DNA of 64,000 nt. Origin: Staphylococcus sp. KG4-3 (GTDB lineage: Bacteria; Bacillota; Bacilli; Staphylococcales; Staphylococcaceae). Positions within the stretch are counted from its first letter, which is position 1; each line of letters starts with the position of its first letter. Below the pieces are notes generated by a model. The model ran no database searches. It saw only the letters and a list, made by a program, of their open reading frames with translations, and was not told where the DNA came from. This document shows, piece after piece, positions 42,361 to 50,826 of this stretch. The DNA is taken from the NCBI RefSeq assembly GCF_033597815.2, contig NZ_CP166245.1, positions 434,001 through 498,000 of the forward strand, in the 5' to 3' direction. Position numbers and translations under genes: made by a program.

Positions 42361-43200
42361 ATGAAATCAATATTGCTAATAGGGCAGTCAAATATGGCAG
42401 GGCGAGGTTACTTGGAAGATGTTTCGCCTATTTTAGATGAGCGTATTATGGTTCTTAAAAATGGTAGGTGGCAAATGATGGATGAGCCGATTCATAGTGA
42501 TCGTTCTGTAGCTGGTGTTGGACCAGCTGCCTCATTTGCTAAATTATGGTTAGATGACCACCCTAATGAAACGATAGGCTTGATACCTTGTGCAGATGGT
42601 GGTACCTCTATAGATGATTGGGAACCAGAAAGCGTACTTGCTAGGCATGCTATTACTGAAGCGCAATTTGCACAAGAAACGAGTGAAATTATAGGCATAT
42701 TATGGCATCAAGGTGAGAGCGATAGTTTAAATCAACAATATCAAACATATGCTTTAAAATTAAATGAACTTATTGATCATTTTAGAACAACGTTAAATCT
42801 GCCTGAAGTACCGTTTGTGGTAGGTTTACTTCCAGATTTCTTAGGGAAGTCAGCATTTGGTCAAAGTGCCATAGAATATAAAGAAATTAATAAGGTTTTA
42901 CAGCGAACGGCTGAAGAAAAAGACAATTGCTATTATGTTACGGCAGAAGGATTAACTTCTAATCCAGACGCTATTCATATCAATGCAGTTTCCCAACGGC
43001 TATTTGGTATGCGTTACTATCAAGCATTTTCAAAATGTGAACACGTTATTAATCCATTACCAGCAGAAACACAAGCTGACACACTATTATATAAACAAGA
43101 ACATACAAAAAATGAGCAAATGTATATGCTTGTTGCTCAGTTCTCCGAAAATGAAATTACTTATGAAAAGTTTATAGAAGGTATGAAAGAGTTACAATAA
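42361..43200 (+). CDS. SGNH-type carbohydrate esterase (sialate O-acetylesterase-like)
   Basis: A 279-aa protein beginning MKSILLIGQSNMAGRG, the nucleophile block of the SASA/CE6 esterase group. ILWHQGESD and PDAIHINAVSQRLFG supply the other active-site residues. There is no signal peptide, so it is cytoplasmic. It probably removes acetyl groups from sugars. The last 50 residues look like an added C-terminal segment. Confidence 0.75.
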   Translation: MKSILLIGQSNMAGRGYLEDVSPILDERIMVLKNGRWQMMDEPIHSDRSVAGVGPAASFAKLWLDDHPNETIGLIPCADGGTSIDDWEPESVLARHAITEAQFAQETSEIIGILWHQGESDSLNQQYQTYALKLNELIDHFRTTLNLPEVPFVVGLLPDFLGKSAFGQSAIEYKEINKVLQRTAEEKDNCYYVTAEGLTSNPDAIHINAVSQRLFGMRYYQAFSKCEHVINPLPAETQADTLLYKQEHTKNEQMYMLVAQFSENEITYEKFIEGMKELQ

Positions 43201-43314
43201 ATTAAAATTTCTTGGGAAATGAACTTTCTCCGATTCCTTTGTCCTATCTTGTTTAAATAATTCACTACATTTAGGGTAATTGTAATATTACAAGATATTT
43301 GAAGGGGTGAGGAT

Positions 43315-43791
43315 ATGGTCAGATTTTCAATTAAACGTGTTGTGCTTACAGGCACCATCGGCGGTTTCTTAGCAGGCGCTGTAAAAATAGGGTGGGAAGG
43401 TCTTTTACCACCACGAACGCCTAAACGTGATGAAGAACCACCACCTGTTAAGATGATGGAAATATTTAACGTGCCTGATAAAATACGTAATGCATCTTAT
43501 GTATATAATGGCAATGAAGTATCGTTTTCAGTCATGGGTATTCACTATGGTTTTTCTATAGTCAATGCTACATTGTACGCACTATTAAGTGAAAAATACA
43601 ACTCAATTTCAAGATGGAAAGGTGGAATGTTTGGTATAGGTATCCATGTGTTATTTCATGAGATTATTTTACCCATACTAAAACTTACGCCTAAAGTTGA
43701 TAAAATACCACCAGAAGAACATTTTTCAGAATTGATTGGTCATATCATATGGATGAATACGATAGATTTTGTGAGAAATTCAGTGAAATAA
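43315..43791 (+). CDS. YagU-family membrane protein
   Basis: A 158-aa protein with an N-terminal membrane segment (VVLTGTIGGFLAGAVKIGWE), then the PPRTPKRDEEPPPVKM motif and a later IHYGFSIVNATLYALL. These match the YagU (DUF1440) family of bacterial inner-membrane proteins, in E. coli linked to acid resistance. The ribosome binding site is AAGGGGTGAGG. Confidence 0.8.
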   Translation: MVRFSIKRVVLTGTIGGFLAGAVKIGWEGLLPPRTPKRDEEPPPVKMMEIFNVPDKIRNASYVYNGNEVSFSVMGIHYGFSIVNATLYALLSEKYNSISRWKGGMFGIGIHVLFHEIILPILKLTPKVDKIPPEEHFSELIGHIIWMNTIDFVRNSVK

Positions 43792-43811
43792 TTTTACGTG
43801 GTATAAATTAA

Positions 43812-43856
43812 CGCCCTCAACATATACATCTGATAGTATGTGTTGAGAGCGTTTTT
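43812..43856 (+). terminator. terminator after yagU-like gene
   Basis: CGCCCTCAACATATAC pairs with GTATGTGTTGAGAGCG with one mismatch, then TTTTT. Confidence 0.85.
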
Positions 43857-43868
43857 GATTGTAATAGC

Positions 43869-44174
43869 TTAATTTATACGACCTTTATTAATTTTTGTGA
43901 GACTTTCATTAACATCGAATACTTTAGCATTTACAAAAGGTACACCCATAGATTTGATACGTTGGCTATGCATCTCTAAATACTGCTTTGCATGAGTTTT
44001 ATTATCAAATGCGTAAATACCTCCTGCTTCTTGTTCTGACTCATTCTCAGTCCAAATCTTCCATAAAAATCCTGGTTCCTGATTGATAGATGTTGCTAAA
44101 TCTTCAAATTGTTGAGCCATCTCATTACCAAATGGTCCCTCTAAAGGAAAATCTACTTGTAAAATTGTTACCAT
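43869..44174 (-). CDS. YdhR-like putative monooxygenase
   Basis: A 101-aa single-domain dimeric alpha-beta-barrel protein, the same length as E. coli YdhR. It shares blocks such as INQEPGFLWKIWTE, EAGGIYAF and AKVFDVNE with that protein. YdhR is thought to be a monooxygenase of aromatic compounds; the substrate is unknown. ATG at 44174 has GAAAGGATG upstream; ATG at 44183 does not. Confidence 0.85.
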   Translation of the reverse strand: MVTILQVDFPLEGPFGNEMAQQFEDLATSINQEPGFLWKIWTENESEQEAGGIYAFDNKTHAKQYLEMHSQRIKSMGVPFVNAKVFDVNESLTKINKGRIN

Positions 44175-44396
44175 TAAAAACATCCTTTCAAAATTAAGTT
44201 AACTATAAGTTCATCATAACTAGAATTAGTAATGATGTGTACCAACAAAAGTTTGAGTTTGACGTATATTTCATTAAAAATATAAATGTTAAATAGCCAT
44301 GAAGATATGGTTTATATATTTTTATAAAAGTCATTTTGATTTAAATTTACTTTTAAAGGGAAAATAGTTAAAACTATATTAATAAGGAGGATAACT

Positions 44397-45476
44397 ATGG
44401 ATTATAAATTGTTAGGTAATTCAGGCTTATCGGTATCGAAATATGCTCTTGGTAGTATTCCGTTCGCAGGTACAAATGGTTTTGAAAATGCAGGTGGTAT
44501 GTCTCAAGAGTTGACTGACTATGTGATAGATTATGCATTAAATCAAGGTATCAACCAATTCGATACTGCTAATTTATACGCTAAAGGTGATGCGGAAATT
44601 GCATTAGGTAAAGCGATTAGAGATAAACGTGAACAGATGGTTATCAGCAGTAAGACAGGGTTTCAATTAACAGATAATCCAAATGATGGTGGAGCAGGGA
44701 GAGTGAACATAGAGCGCTCAATTGATGCTTCTTTAAAACGTTTGAACACAGATTATATTGACTTATATTATACGCATTTATGGGATGGCCAAACGCCTGT
44801 AGAAGAGACGATACAAGTGATGAATGATTTGATTAGAAAAGGTAAGATACGTTACTGGGGCGTGTCTAATTATAGTGGTTGGGCATTAGCTAAGACACAT
44901 ACTTTAGCAGTAGCAAATAATATGGCACCTCCAATTGCACAACAGATTTATTATACGCCTGAATCAAGAGAAGCAGAATATGAGTTATTACCTGCTGCCA
45001 AAGAATTAGGTATAGGTAATAGCATTTGGTCCCCTTTAGGAGAAGGGTTACTAACAGGTAAGATTAATAGACAACAGTCTGGGGAGTCCGGCACAAGACA
45101 AGGTGATGGTTGGGCAGAACCATATATCAAAGATAAAACGTTATTTTATAACCTCATAGATACCTTACAAGAAATTGCTGTGCAACATCGTGTTTCAGTT
45201 GCTCAAGTCACACTTGCGTGGCTTAGAGAGCGTCCCAACGTCGATTCTCTTGTTTTAGCTGCTAGAACGAAAGAACAACTACAAGATAATATTGCTTCAT
45301 ATAATTTAAAATTAACTAATCAAGAAACAGCCGCAATTACTGATTTAACTAACCCAGAGCCTATATATCCACTATGGCATCGTGCTATGAACTCTTATGA
45401 TAAAGCATCAGAATCAGAAAAAGTTTATTTAGATGGTTATAATCAATTAATGTCTAATAAAGATACGCTATTGTAA
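44397..45476 (+). CDS. aldo/keto reductase
   Basis: A 359-aa NADPH-dependent (beta/alpha)8-barrel oxidoreductase. It starts MDYKLLGNSGLSVSKYALGS. The catalytic tyrosine lies in FDTANLYAKGDAE near residue 58, with DLYYTHLWDG and a C-terminal nucleotide-binding LVLAARTKEQLQDN. Similar proteins reduce aldehydes and keto-sugars. The natural substrate is unknown. The ribosome binding site is AAGGAGG. Confidence 0.88.
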   Translation: MDYKLLGNSGLSVSKYALGSIPFAGTNGFENAGGMSQELTDYVIDYALNQGINQFDTANLYAKGDAEIALGKAIRDKREQMVISSKTGFQLTDNPNDGGAGRVNIERSIDASLKRLNTDYIDLYYTHLWDGQTPVEETIQVMNDLIRKGKIRYWGVSNYSGWALAKTHTLAVANNMAPPIAQQIYYTPESREAEYELLPAAKELGIGNSIWSPLGEGLLTGKINRQQSGESGTRQGDGWAEPYIKDKTLFYNLIDTLQEIAVQHRVSVAQVTLAWLRERPNVDSLVLAARTKEQLQDNIASYNLKLTNQETAAITDLTNPEPIYPLWHRAMNSYDKASESEKVYLDGYNQLMSNKDTLL

Positions 45477-45500
45477 GTATAGTGTTGTCAAAAATAAGCA

Positions 45501-45552
45501 AAGACAAAAAAGGAGTTATTCCAAGTTTGAGGAATAGCTCCTTTTTTGTCTT
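45501..45552. terminator. bidirectional terminator
   Basis: A perfect 22-bp stem (45501-45522 with 45531-45552) contains AAAAAAGGAG and CTCCTTTTTT arms. It ends both the reductase gene and the convergent gntP-like gene. Confidence 0.92.
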
Positions 45553-46942
45553 AAAAAATACCTATAATTGCATTTAATACCAATACCATGATTAAACCAC
45601 AAATACCGACAATCGACTGTACGATAGTAATAGTTTTAAATGTTTCACCCATGGACATACCAAAAGATTCTTTGACTAACCAGAATCCACCATGGTTCAC
45701 ATAATTGAAGAATAATGAACCTGATCCAATTGAAATAGTTAATAATTCTTTATTTATACTAGGATCTGCTTGAACAAGTGGAAAGATTAAGTTAGTTGCA
45801 CCAACGATACCAACTGTTGCAGAGCCTGTTGAAATGGATAATAGTGCAGCAACCACCCAACCCATGAGTAATGGAGATAACGAAAAGCTGTGTGCTAGGT
45901 GAACAATAGCAGTACCTACCCCTGAATCTTCGAGGACTTGACCAAATGCGCCACCACCAGCAATAATGAGTATGATTCCTGCAATAGGTTTTAAGCTACT
46001 ACCTAAAGCATCACGGATTTTTTGTGTATCTTGTTTATTAAAATAACCAAGTACGGTTATGGCATAGAGTACACCAATAAACATTGCAATGATCGGACTT
46101 CCTAAAAATTCAAAAATTTTATATTGTATTGTTTTTTCTCCAAAGAAAACACCTGCAATTGCATGTAATAACATCATGATGACAGGTACTAAAATGGTTG
46201 AAAAAGCTAAAATGGTTGATACCGATTCTGATTGTTCATCTTTATTATCATCTTCTGAAGTATATTGGTTTAACAAATCTTGATTTGGCTTTACGGATAA
46301 TCTAGGTGTAATAAATTTTCCGTATAAAGGACCGGCGATGATAATAGTTGGAATGGCACAGATAATACCAAAAATCATCGTTAAACCTATGTTAGCATTA
46401 AATTGGTTTACAGAAATAAGAGGACCTGGATGCGGTGGTACCATACCATGCATAGTTGCTAATGCTGCAATAACAGGTACGCCAATTGCAACATACGCAG
46501 ATCCTTTAATTTTATTTTCGTCTTCCAATTTTTTAGCAATTGTAAAAATCAGTGGCAAAAGCATTATTAACCCGACTTCGAAAAACATTGGAATACCAAT
46601 GATAAACGCAGCCAATGCCATCATCCAAGGTAATTTTTTATAAGATGCGTTGTGTAGTATAGATGAAGCAATTTTGTCGCTTGCACCAGAGTCGGATAGT
46701 ATCTTGCCGAGCATTGCTCCTAGAGCAATAGTTACTCCAGTTTCTCCAAGTGTAGAACCGGCACCTGCTTCTATCGATTCGACAATTTTATCGATACCTA
46801 ACCCCGAGGTGAATCCAACAAATATGGCTGTAAGCAACAGCGCTAGTAGTGGATGGAATTTTAATTTAGAAGTGATTAAAAAAATCAGTAACACAATACT
46901 GATTACAGTTATAATCAATAGTTGATAATCTTGAGTTGTCAA
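45551..46942 (-). CDS. gntP: GntP-family gluconate:H+ symporter
   Basis: A 463-aa membrane permease with about 12-14 hydrophobic segments. Family motifs are FVGFTSGLGIDKIVESIEAG near residue 43, MHGMVPPHPGPLISV near residue 165 and SIGSGSLFFNYVNHGGFW near the C-terminus. It imports gluconate or related sugar acids. The start is TTG after AAAGGGGGA. No gluconate kinase or regulator is adjacent, unlike the usual gnt operon. Confidence 0.88.
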   Translation of the reverse strand: MTTQDYQLLIITVISIVLLIFLITSKLKFHPLLALLLTAIFVGFTSGLGIDKIVESIEAGAGSTLGETGVTIALGAMLGKILSDSGASDKIASSILHNASYKKLPWMMALAAFIIGIPMFFEVGLIMLLPLIFTIAKKLEDENKIKGSAYVAIGVPVIAALATMHGMVPPHPGPLISVNQFNANIGLTMIFGIICAIPTIIIAGPLYGKFITPRLSVKPNQDLLNQYTSEDDNKDEQSESVSTILAFSTILVPVIMMLLHAIAGVFFGEKTIQYKIFEFLGSPIIAMFIGVLYAITVLGYFNKQDTQKIRDALGSSLKPIAGIILIIAGGGAFGQVLEDSGVGTAIVHLAHSFSLSPLLMGWVVAALLSISTGSATVGIVGATNLIFPLVQADPSINKELLTISIGSGSLFFNYVNHGGFWLVKESFGMSMGETFKTITIVQSIVGICGLIMVLVLNAIIGIF

Positions 46943-47146
46943 TAGATGTTTCCCCCTTTGAATATGACAAAATTAATTAATATCTCTGTTATATACATCA
47001 GACATTAAATGTTTTGAAAGAAAATTAATTTTAGTCATGAGAAACATTTTAAAACAAAGCAAAAATAATTACAATAAACCGTTTTCATTATACCGGTAAA
47101 ACTAGAAAATTAATTAATTAAATGTTTAATATTATCTTGCAATTAA

Positions 47147-47174
47147 AAATATTAGGTGTATGATGAAAGTGAAT
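47147..47174 (+). promoter_or_regulatory. promoter before the broken IsaB-like gene
   Basis: TTGCAA (47147-47152), 16-bp spacer, TATGAT (47169-47174), about 47 bases before the former start codon. An AAAGTG/CACTTT hairpin lies downstream. Confidence 0.5.
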
Positions 47175-47221
47175 AATTACACTTTTGCAGATAGGTGCTA
47201 CAAAAATGGAGGAGTGATTAT

Positions 47222-47793
47222 ATTCGTTATTTAGTCAGGTTATGTACAATAGTAGGCTTAACGATGGTACTGTTTCTAGGGCAATCTCTTGCGTATTTAA
47301 CGAGAGTAGCAATCCAGAAAGAAAATCAGAAGCAAAAGCAGAAACAAAAACAAGTCAAACATGGGGAGATGGCGAGGGTGGTGTTGATCTAAAACCTGAA
47401 ACACCGTGGTATAATTATGATGGATACACAACTCATGATGCGTCATTCCCAGTAGATGACGACTTTGTACAGGCGCTAAAATACGATAATGTCACAATTA
47501 ATGGATATAAAGTGGACCCAGATGCTTATAAAGAATTTAATCATTCAAAAATGTTATACGATACAATGATTAACTTTAATGAACAAGATGAAGTTGTGTT
47601 ATTAAGATTTGCTACAAAACCTGATACAATTTCTAAAACTGAATTCAAAAATGCGCATCAAAGTAATGACATTTTAGCAGAGGGAGAAACACCAGGTGAT
47701 GTAGGTAGTTTTGTTAGATATGAAAAAAATGAAAGTTATTATAATGTGTACTTTGATAAACAAGGTTATCTATATCAAATAGAAATTCATTAA
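47222..47793 (+). pseudogene. IsaB-like antigen gene, start lost and frameshifted
   Basis: The mature part (WGDGEGG..., TPWYNYDGYTTHDASFPVDD, QALKYDNVTINGYKVD) is closely similar to the intact gene that follows. A signal-peptide-like stretch (LCTIVGLTMVLFLGQSLAYL) exists upstream but in a different frame. A one-base loss near 47295-47302 would join them. In the position where the neighbour has ATG, after the same GGAGTGATT ribosome binding site, this copy reads ATT (47222-47224). The 183-aa open frame from 47242 would have no signal peptide. Most likely a decaying duplicate. Confidence 0.75.
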
Positions 47794-47849
47794 TTACGAA
47801 AATTTGTTGTTTGGCAAAAAAGGACATAAATTTAAAGGAGTGATTTATT

Positions 47850-48434
47850 ATGCGTAAAACAGGGAAGATACTTTCAGCAACTGTCGTTGTTTCAACACTT
47901 GTGCTAGGTTCTTCAGCAGCATATATTACGACAAATAGTCCAACTGCACAAGCAGCTGAGCAAGAGCAAAAATGGGGACATGGTGAAGGTGGTGCGAGTG
48001 GTGCAAATGCTGAAAGTAATGCAGAACTAAAAGCTGAAACACCATGGTATAACTATGAGGGCTATACAACATATGACCCATCATTCACTCAAGATTATAA
48101 CTTTGTACGTGCTTTAAAATATGACAATGTTTCAATTAACGGTTATAAAGTAGATACTGATGCTAAGAAAGAGTTTGACCACGTTAAAAAAATCTACGAT
48201 ACTTCTGTATCCTTTAATAGCGATAATGAAGTAGTTCAAATAACATTCTTCACAAAGCCGGACTCAGTTTCTAAAGAAACTTTCAAAGATGCACACAATT
48301 CTAATGAAATTATTGAGGAAGGGAAATTAGGTAATAAAGATGGTACGTTTGTTAAATATGAAACAAATGATGGCTTCTATACAGCTTTCTTTGACCAAAA
48401 AGACAATTTAATGGAAATGACAATAGGTCAATAG
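47850..48434 (+). CDS. IsaB-like secreted protein
   Basis: A 194-aa exported protein. The signal peptide MRKTGKILSATVVVSTLVLG ends at an AQAAEQ cleavage region. The mature domain (TPWYNYEGYTTYDPSFTQ, FVRALKYDNVSINGYKVD) resembles immunodominant staphylococcal antigen B. IsaB of S. aureus binds nucleic acid and is secreted or surface-bound; the role here is by homology. A Gly-rich linker GHGEGGASG precedes the domain. The ribosome binding site AAAGGAGTG matches the broken copy's. Confidence 0.85.
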   Translation: MRKTGKILSATVVVSTLVLGSSAAYITTNSPTAQAAEQEQKWGHGEGGASGANAESNAELKAETPWYNYEGYTTYDPSFTQDYNFVRALKYDNVSINGYKVDTDAKKEFDHVKKIYDTSVSFNSDNEVVQITFFTKPDSVSKETFKDAHNSNEIIEEGKLGNKDGTFVKYETNDGFYTAFFDQKDNLMEMTIGQ

Positions 48435-48474
48435 AATAATCTAATAGCAATAATAATTTAAAATAGTGAATAGA

Positions 48475-48506
48475 GAGGCTGGGGCAAATTTAATTGTCTC
48501 AGCCTT
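48475..48506 (+). terminator. terminator after the IsaB-like gene
   Basis: AGGCTGGGG pairs with TCTCAGCCT (two G-U) around CAAATTTAATTG; a short T-rich stretch follows. Confidence 0.55.
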
Positions 48507-48517
48507 GATTATTATAA

Positions 48518-48763
48518 AGTCCCACTTCACTAAAGAGCCACTTCTTAATTTATAAAGTTAGTAGCTCTTACACATGAGTGTATACTCAGGTGTTCCGCTT
48601 TTAAGGGTTAGTGGGACTTATGCATGAGCGCAAGCTCAGGTAATCATTAACCCACTTCTCTAAAGAACTACTGCTTTAAAGAATCACTTCTCAAATAATG
48701 AGTTAGTGGTTCTTACACATGAGTATTAACTCAGGTGTTCCGCTTTTAAGAGGTAGTAGTTCT
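48518..48763 (-). repeat. hairpin repeat, locus D (two nested blocks, inverted)
   Basis: Block 1: AGTCCCACT (48518-48526) pairs with AGTGGGACT (48610-48618). Inside it AGAGCCACT (48534-48542) pairs with AGTAGCTCT (48560-48568). Block 2: AGAACTACT (48664-48672) pairs with AGTAGTTCT (48755-48763). Inside it AGAATCACT (48680-48688) pairs with AGTGGTTCT (48705-48713). Heads on the minus strand read GGAACACCTGAG...CTCATG. It is the same family as loci A-C, turned round. Confidence 0.85.
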
Positions 48764-48937
48764 TATGCAAGGGCGAAAGCGCTTGTAATCAGTATATTGA
48801 GAAAGAATTGCTTATGCATGAATTTTAACGCAGATTAAGCTTTTACACCCTTCAACTCTAATTAATTTGACGGTGCGTGACGAAAAAGACTTTTAAAATT
48901 AAATTAGGTTTCTGTCTCATTTCTTTATAATGTTGAT

Positions 48938-48965
48938 TTTATTTAGTTAACTTTACAGTTATAAT
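48938..48965 (+). promoter_or_regulatory. possible promoter of the beta-lactamase gene
   Basis: TTTATT (48938-48943), 16-bp spacer, perfect TATAAT (48960-48965). The -35 is weak. No BlaI-type dyad was recognised in this region. Confidence 0.4.
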
Positions 48966-49018
48966 TATAAAAAAGTTTAATAAAAACATTTTAAACAATT
49001 AAGAGGATGGTGTTTCTT

Positions 49019-49879
49019 ATGAAAAAAATATTTCTAGCTACTTTGGTGAGTATGTTTACATTGATATTAGCACATTTAACGCATTATAATAGCGCATCTG
49101 CGAGTGAGCTTAAACATATTGAACAAGAGAATGATGTCACTATAGGTGTTTACGGTATGAATACTGATAATGGTAAAGTATACAAACATAACTCAGATGA
49201 AAGATTTGCATTTGCCTCTACCTATAAAGCCATTGCGAGTGGGGTTTTACTCAATAATGTGCCTAACGGTAAGCTTAATAAAAAGATAAAAATTAATGAA
49301 CGAGATATTGTTGCGTATTCTCCAGTTACCGAAAAATACATAGGTAAAACAATGTCATTGAAAAGTTTAGTACAGGCATCTATGCTCCAAAGTGATAACA
49401 CTGCAAATAATAAGATTATACATGAAATTGGCGGCATTGAAGGGTTTAACAATGAACTTCAAGGCCTAGGAGATTATATTTCAAAACCTCAAAGGTTAGA
49501 ACCAGATTTAAATGATTACGATCCAACTAAAATTGCTGATACTACGACTCCAAGAGCAGCAGCAACAACCTTGCATAAATTGTTAGCTAGCAACCAAATG
49601 GATAAAGACAATCAAGCGTTATTAAAACAAGTTATGATTGAAAATGAAACTGGTGATAGTTTGATAAAAGCTGGTGTGCCTAAACAATATATTGTTGGAG
49701 ATAAGAGTGGCCAAGGTTTAACTTATGGAACACGCAATGATTTAGCATTCATATATACTGATAAACATAGAAAGCCAATTATTTTAGCAGTTTATACGAA
49801 ACAAGCTCAAAAAAACGCGAAACCTGATGACAAAATCATCGCAGCAGCAGCGGAAGAAGCAATTAAAAAATTGAAGTGA
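49019..49879 (+). CDS. bla: class A beta-lactamase
   Basis: A 286-aa secreted serine beta-lactamase. The signal peptide ends near SASAS and has no lipobox cysteine. Active-site motifs are all intact: STYK (S70-K73), SDN (S130-N132), the omega loop RLEPDLN with E166, and KSG at 234-236. It should hydrolyse penicillins. It is related to but clearly different from plasmid BlaZ. No blaR1 or blaI lies beside it; a LysR gene follows instead. ATG at 49019 has AGAGGA 11 bases upstream; ATG at 49007 overlaps that site. Confidence 0.9.
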   Translation: MKKIFLATLVSMFTLILAHLTHYNSASASELKHIEQENDVTIGVYGMNTDNGKVYKHNSDERFAFASTYKAIASGVLLNNVPNGKLNKKIKINERDIVAYSPVTEKYIGKTMSLKSLVQASMLQSDNTANNKIIHEIGGIEGFNNELQGLGDYISKPQRLEPDLNDYDPTKIADTTTPRAAATTLHKLLASNQMDKDNQALLKQVMIENETGDSLIKAGVPKQYIVGDKSGQGLTYGTRNDLAFIYTDKHRKPIILAVYTKQAQKNAKPDDKIIAAAAEEAIKKLK

Positions 49880-49950
49880 TAAATTTGTCACATCGAAGAA
49901 TCAAATCAATTACTGATAATAATTAAACAGAGGGTATAGAGGAGTTTGAA

Positions 49951-50826
49951 ATGGAAATTAAGCAAATGAAGTATTTTGTGGAAGTTGTGAAAAATGGTGG
50001 TATGACACAGGCATCGGAACATCTTTATATCGCGCAGTCTACAATTAGTAAGAATATCAAAAGTATTGAAGATGAATTTAGTATTACTTTATTCGATAGA
50101 CGAAAAAAGCACATTATACTGACAGATATTGGTCAAATATTTTATGATAAGTGCGTGGAAGCTTTGGCTGTACTGGATGATTTGTCGCTAGAAATGGGGG
50201 ACGTCACAAACTTAGAACGAGGACATATTCGTGTTGGTATTTCTGCTATTATGAATGTTCGTTTATTTACAGAAAGTTTAAATGAATTTCATAATAAATA
50301 TCCAAATGTAACGTATGAAGTGATAGAAGGTGGTGGAAAAGCTGTTGAATCTTATTTGAATAGCGACGAAATTGACGTTGGTATTACTACGTTGCCTGTA
50401 GATGATGATATTTACCATGCAGTACCTTTATATAACGAAAAGTTATTACTAGTGGTCGATAAAAATGCTGAGTTAGCGAAATACTCATCTGTGTATCTAG
50501 GGGATTTGAAGAGTGAAAAATTTATCATGTTTCATGATGATTATTATTTAAAAGACCAGATTATCGAAAGTTGTAGGAAAGTTGGCTTTCATCCGAAAAC
50601 AGTAGCAAAAATGTCACAAATTACTTTTATAGAAAATATGATTCGAGATGGAATTGGTGTGAGTATTTTGCCTGAGAGTATTGTACGCATTTTGAATGAT
50701 GACGTTGTTGGCATTGAAATTACTGGGGCTGATGCTGCATGGAATTTAGGTTTGATTTGGAAAAAAGATAGTTATATGAACCATGTAACACATGAATGGA
50801 TTCAATTTTTAACAGATTACAACTAA
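49951..50826 (+). CDS. LysR-family regulator, CidR-like
   Basis: A 291-aa LTTR. The N-terminal winged helix is MKYFVEVVKNGGMTQASEHL and QSTISKNIKSIE. The effector domain contains VGISAIMNVRLF and DVGITTLPVDDD. It is close to CidR, which controls pyruvate-overflow and cell-death genes in S. aureus. No cid or als genes are adjacent. It may control the beta-lactamase upstream, but that is only inferred from position. The ribosome binding site is AGAGGAG. Confidence 0.85.
   Translation: MEIKQMKYFVEVVKNGGMTQASEHLYIAQSTISKNIKSIEDEFSITLFDRRKKHIILTDIGQIFYDKCVEALAVLDDLSLEMGDVTNLERGHIRVGISAIMNVRLFTESLNEFHNKYPNVTYEVIEGGGKAVESYLNSDEIDVGITTLPVDDDIYHAVPLYNEKLLLVVDKNAELAKYSSVYLGDLKSEKFIMFHDDYYLKDQIIESCRKVGFHPKTVAKMSQITFIENMIRDGIGVSILPESIVRILNDDVVGIEITGADAAWNLGLIWKKDSYMNHVTHEWIQFLTDYN

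Larger units (their letters stand above)
48435..49018 (+). other. intergenic region with nested hairpins
   Basis: This 584-base gap holds a terminator (48475-48506), the inverted repeat locus D (48518-48763) and the beta-lactamase promoter (48938-48965). No gene is seen. Confidence 0.7.

Noticed and set aside
47086-47100. Possible catabolite (cre) site near the gntP and IsaB-like genes
   Set aside because: Only the central CG and the flanking A/C bases fit; two of the most conserved positions do not, so it is not better than chance.
49019-49879. Mobile-element carriage of the beta-lactamase gene
   Set aside because: No transposase, resolvase or insertion-sequence ends are seen in the flanks; only the hairpin repeat is nearby.
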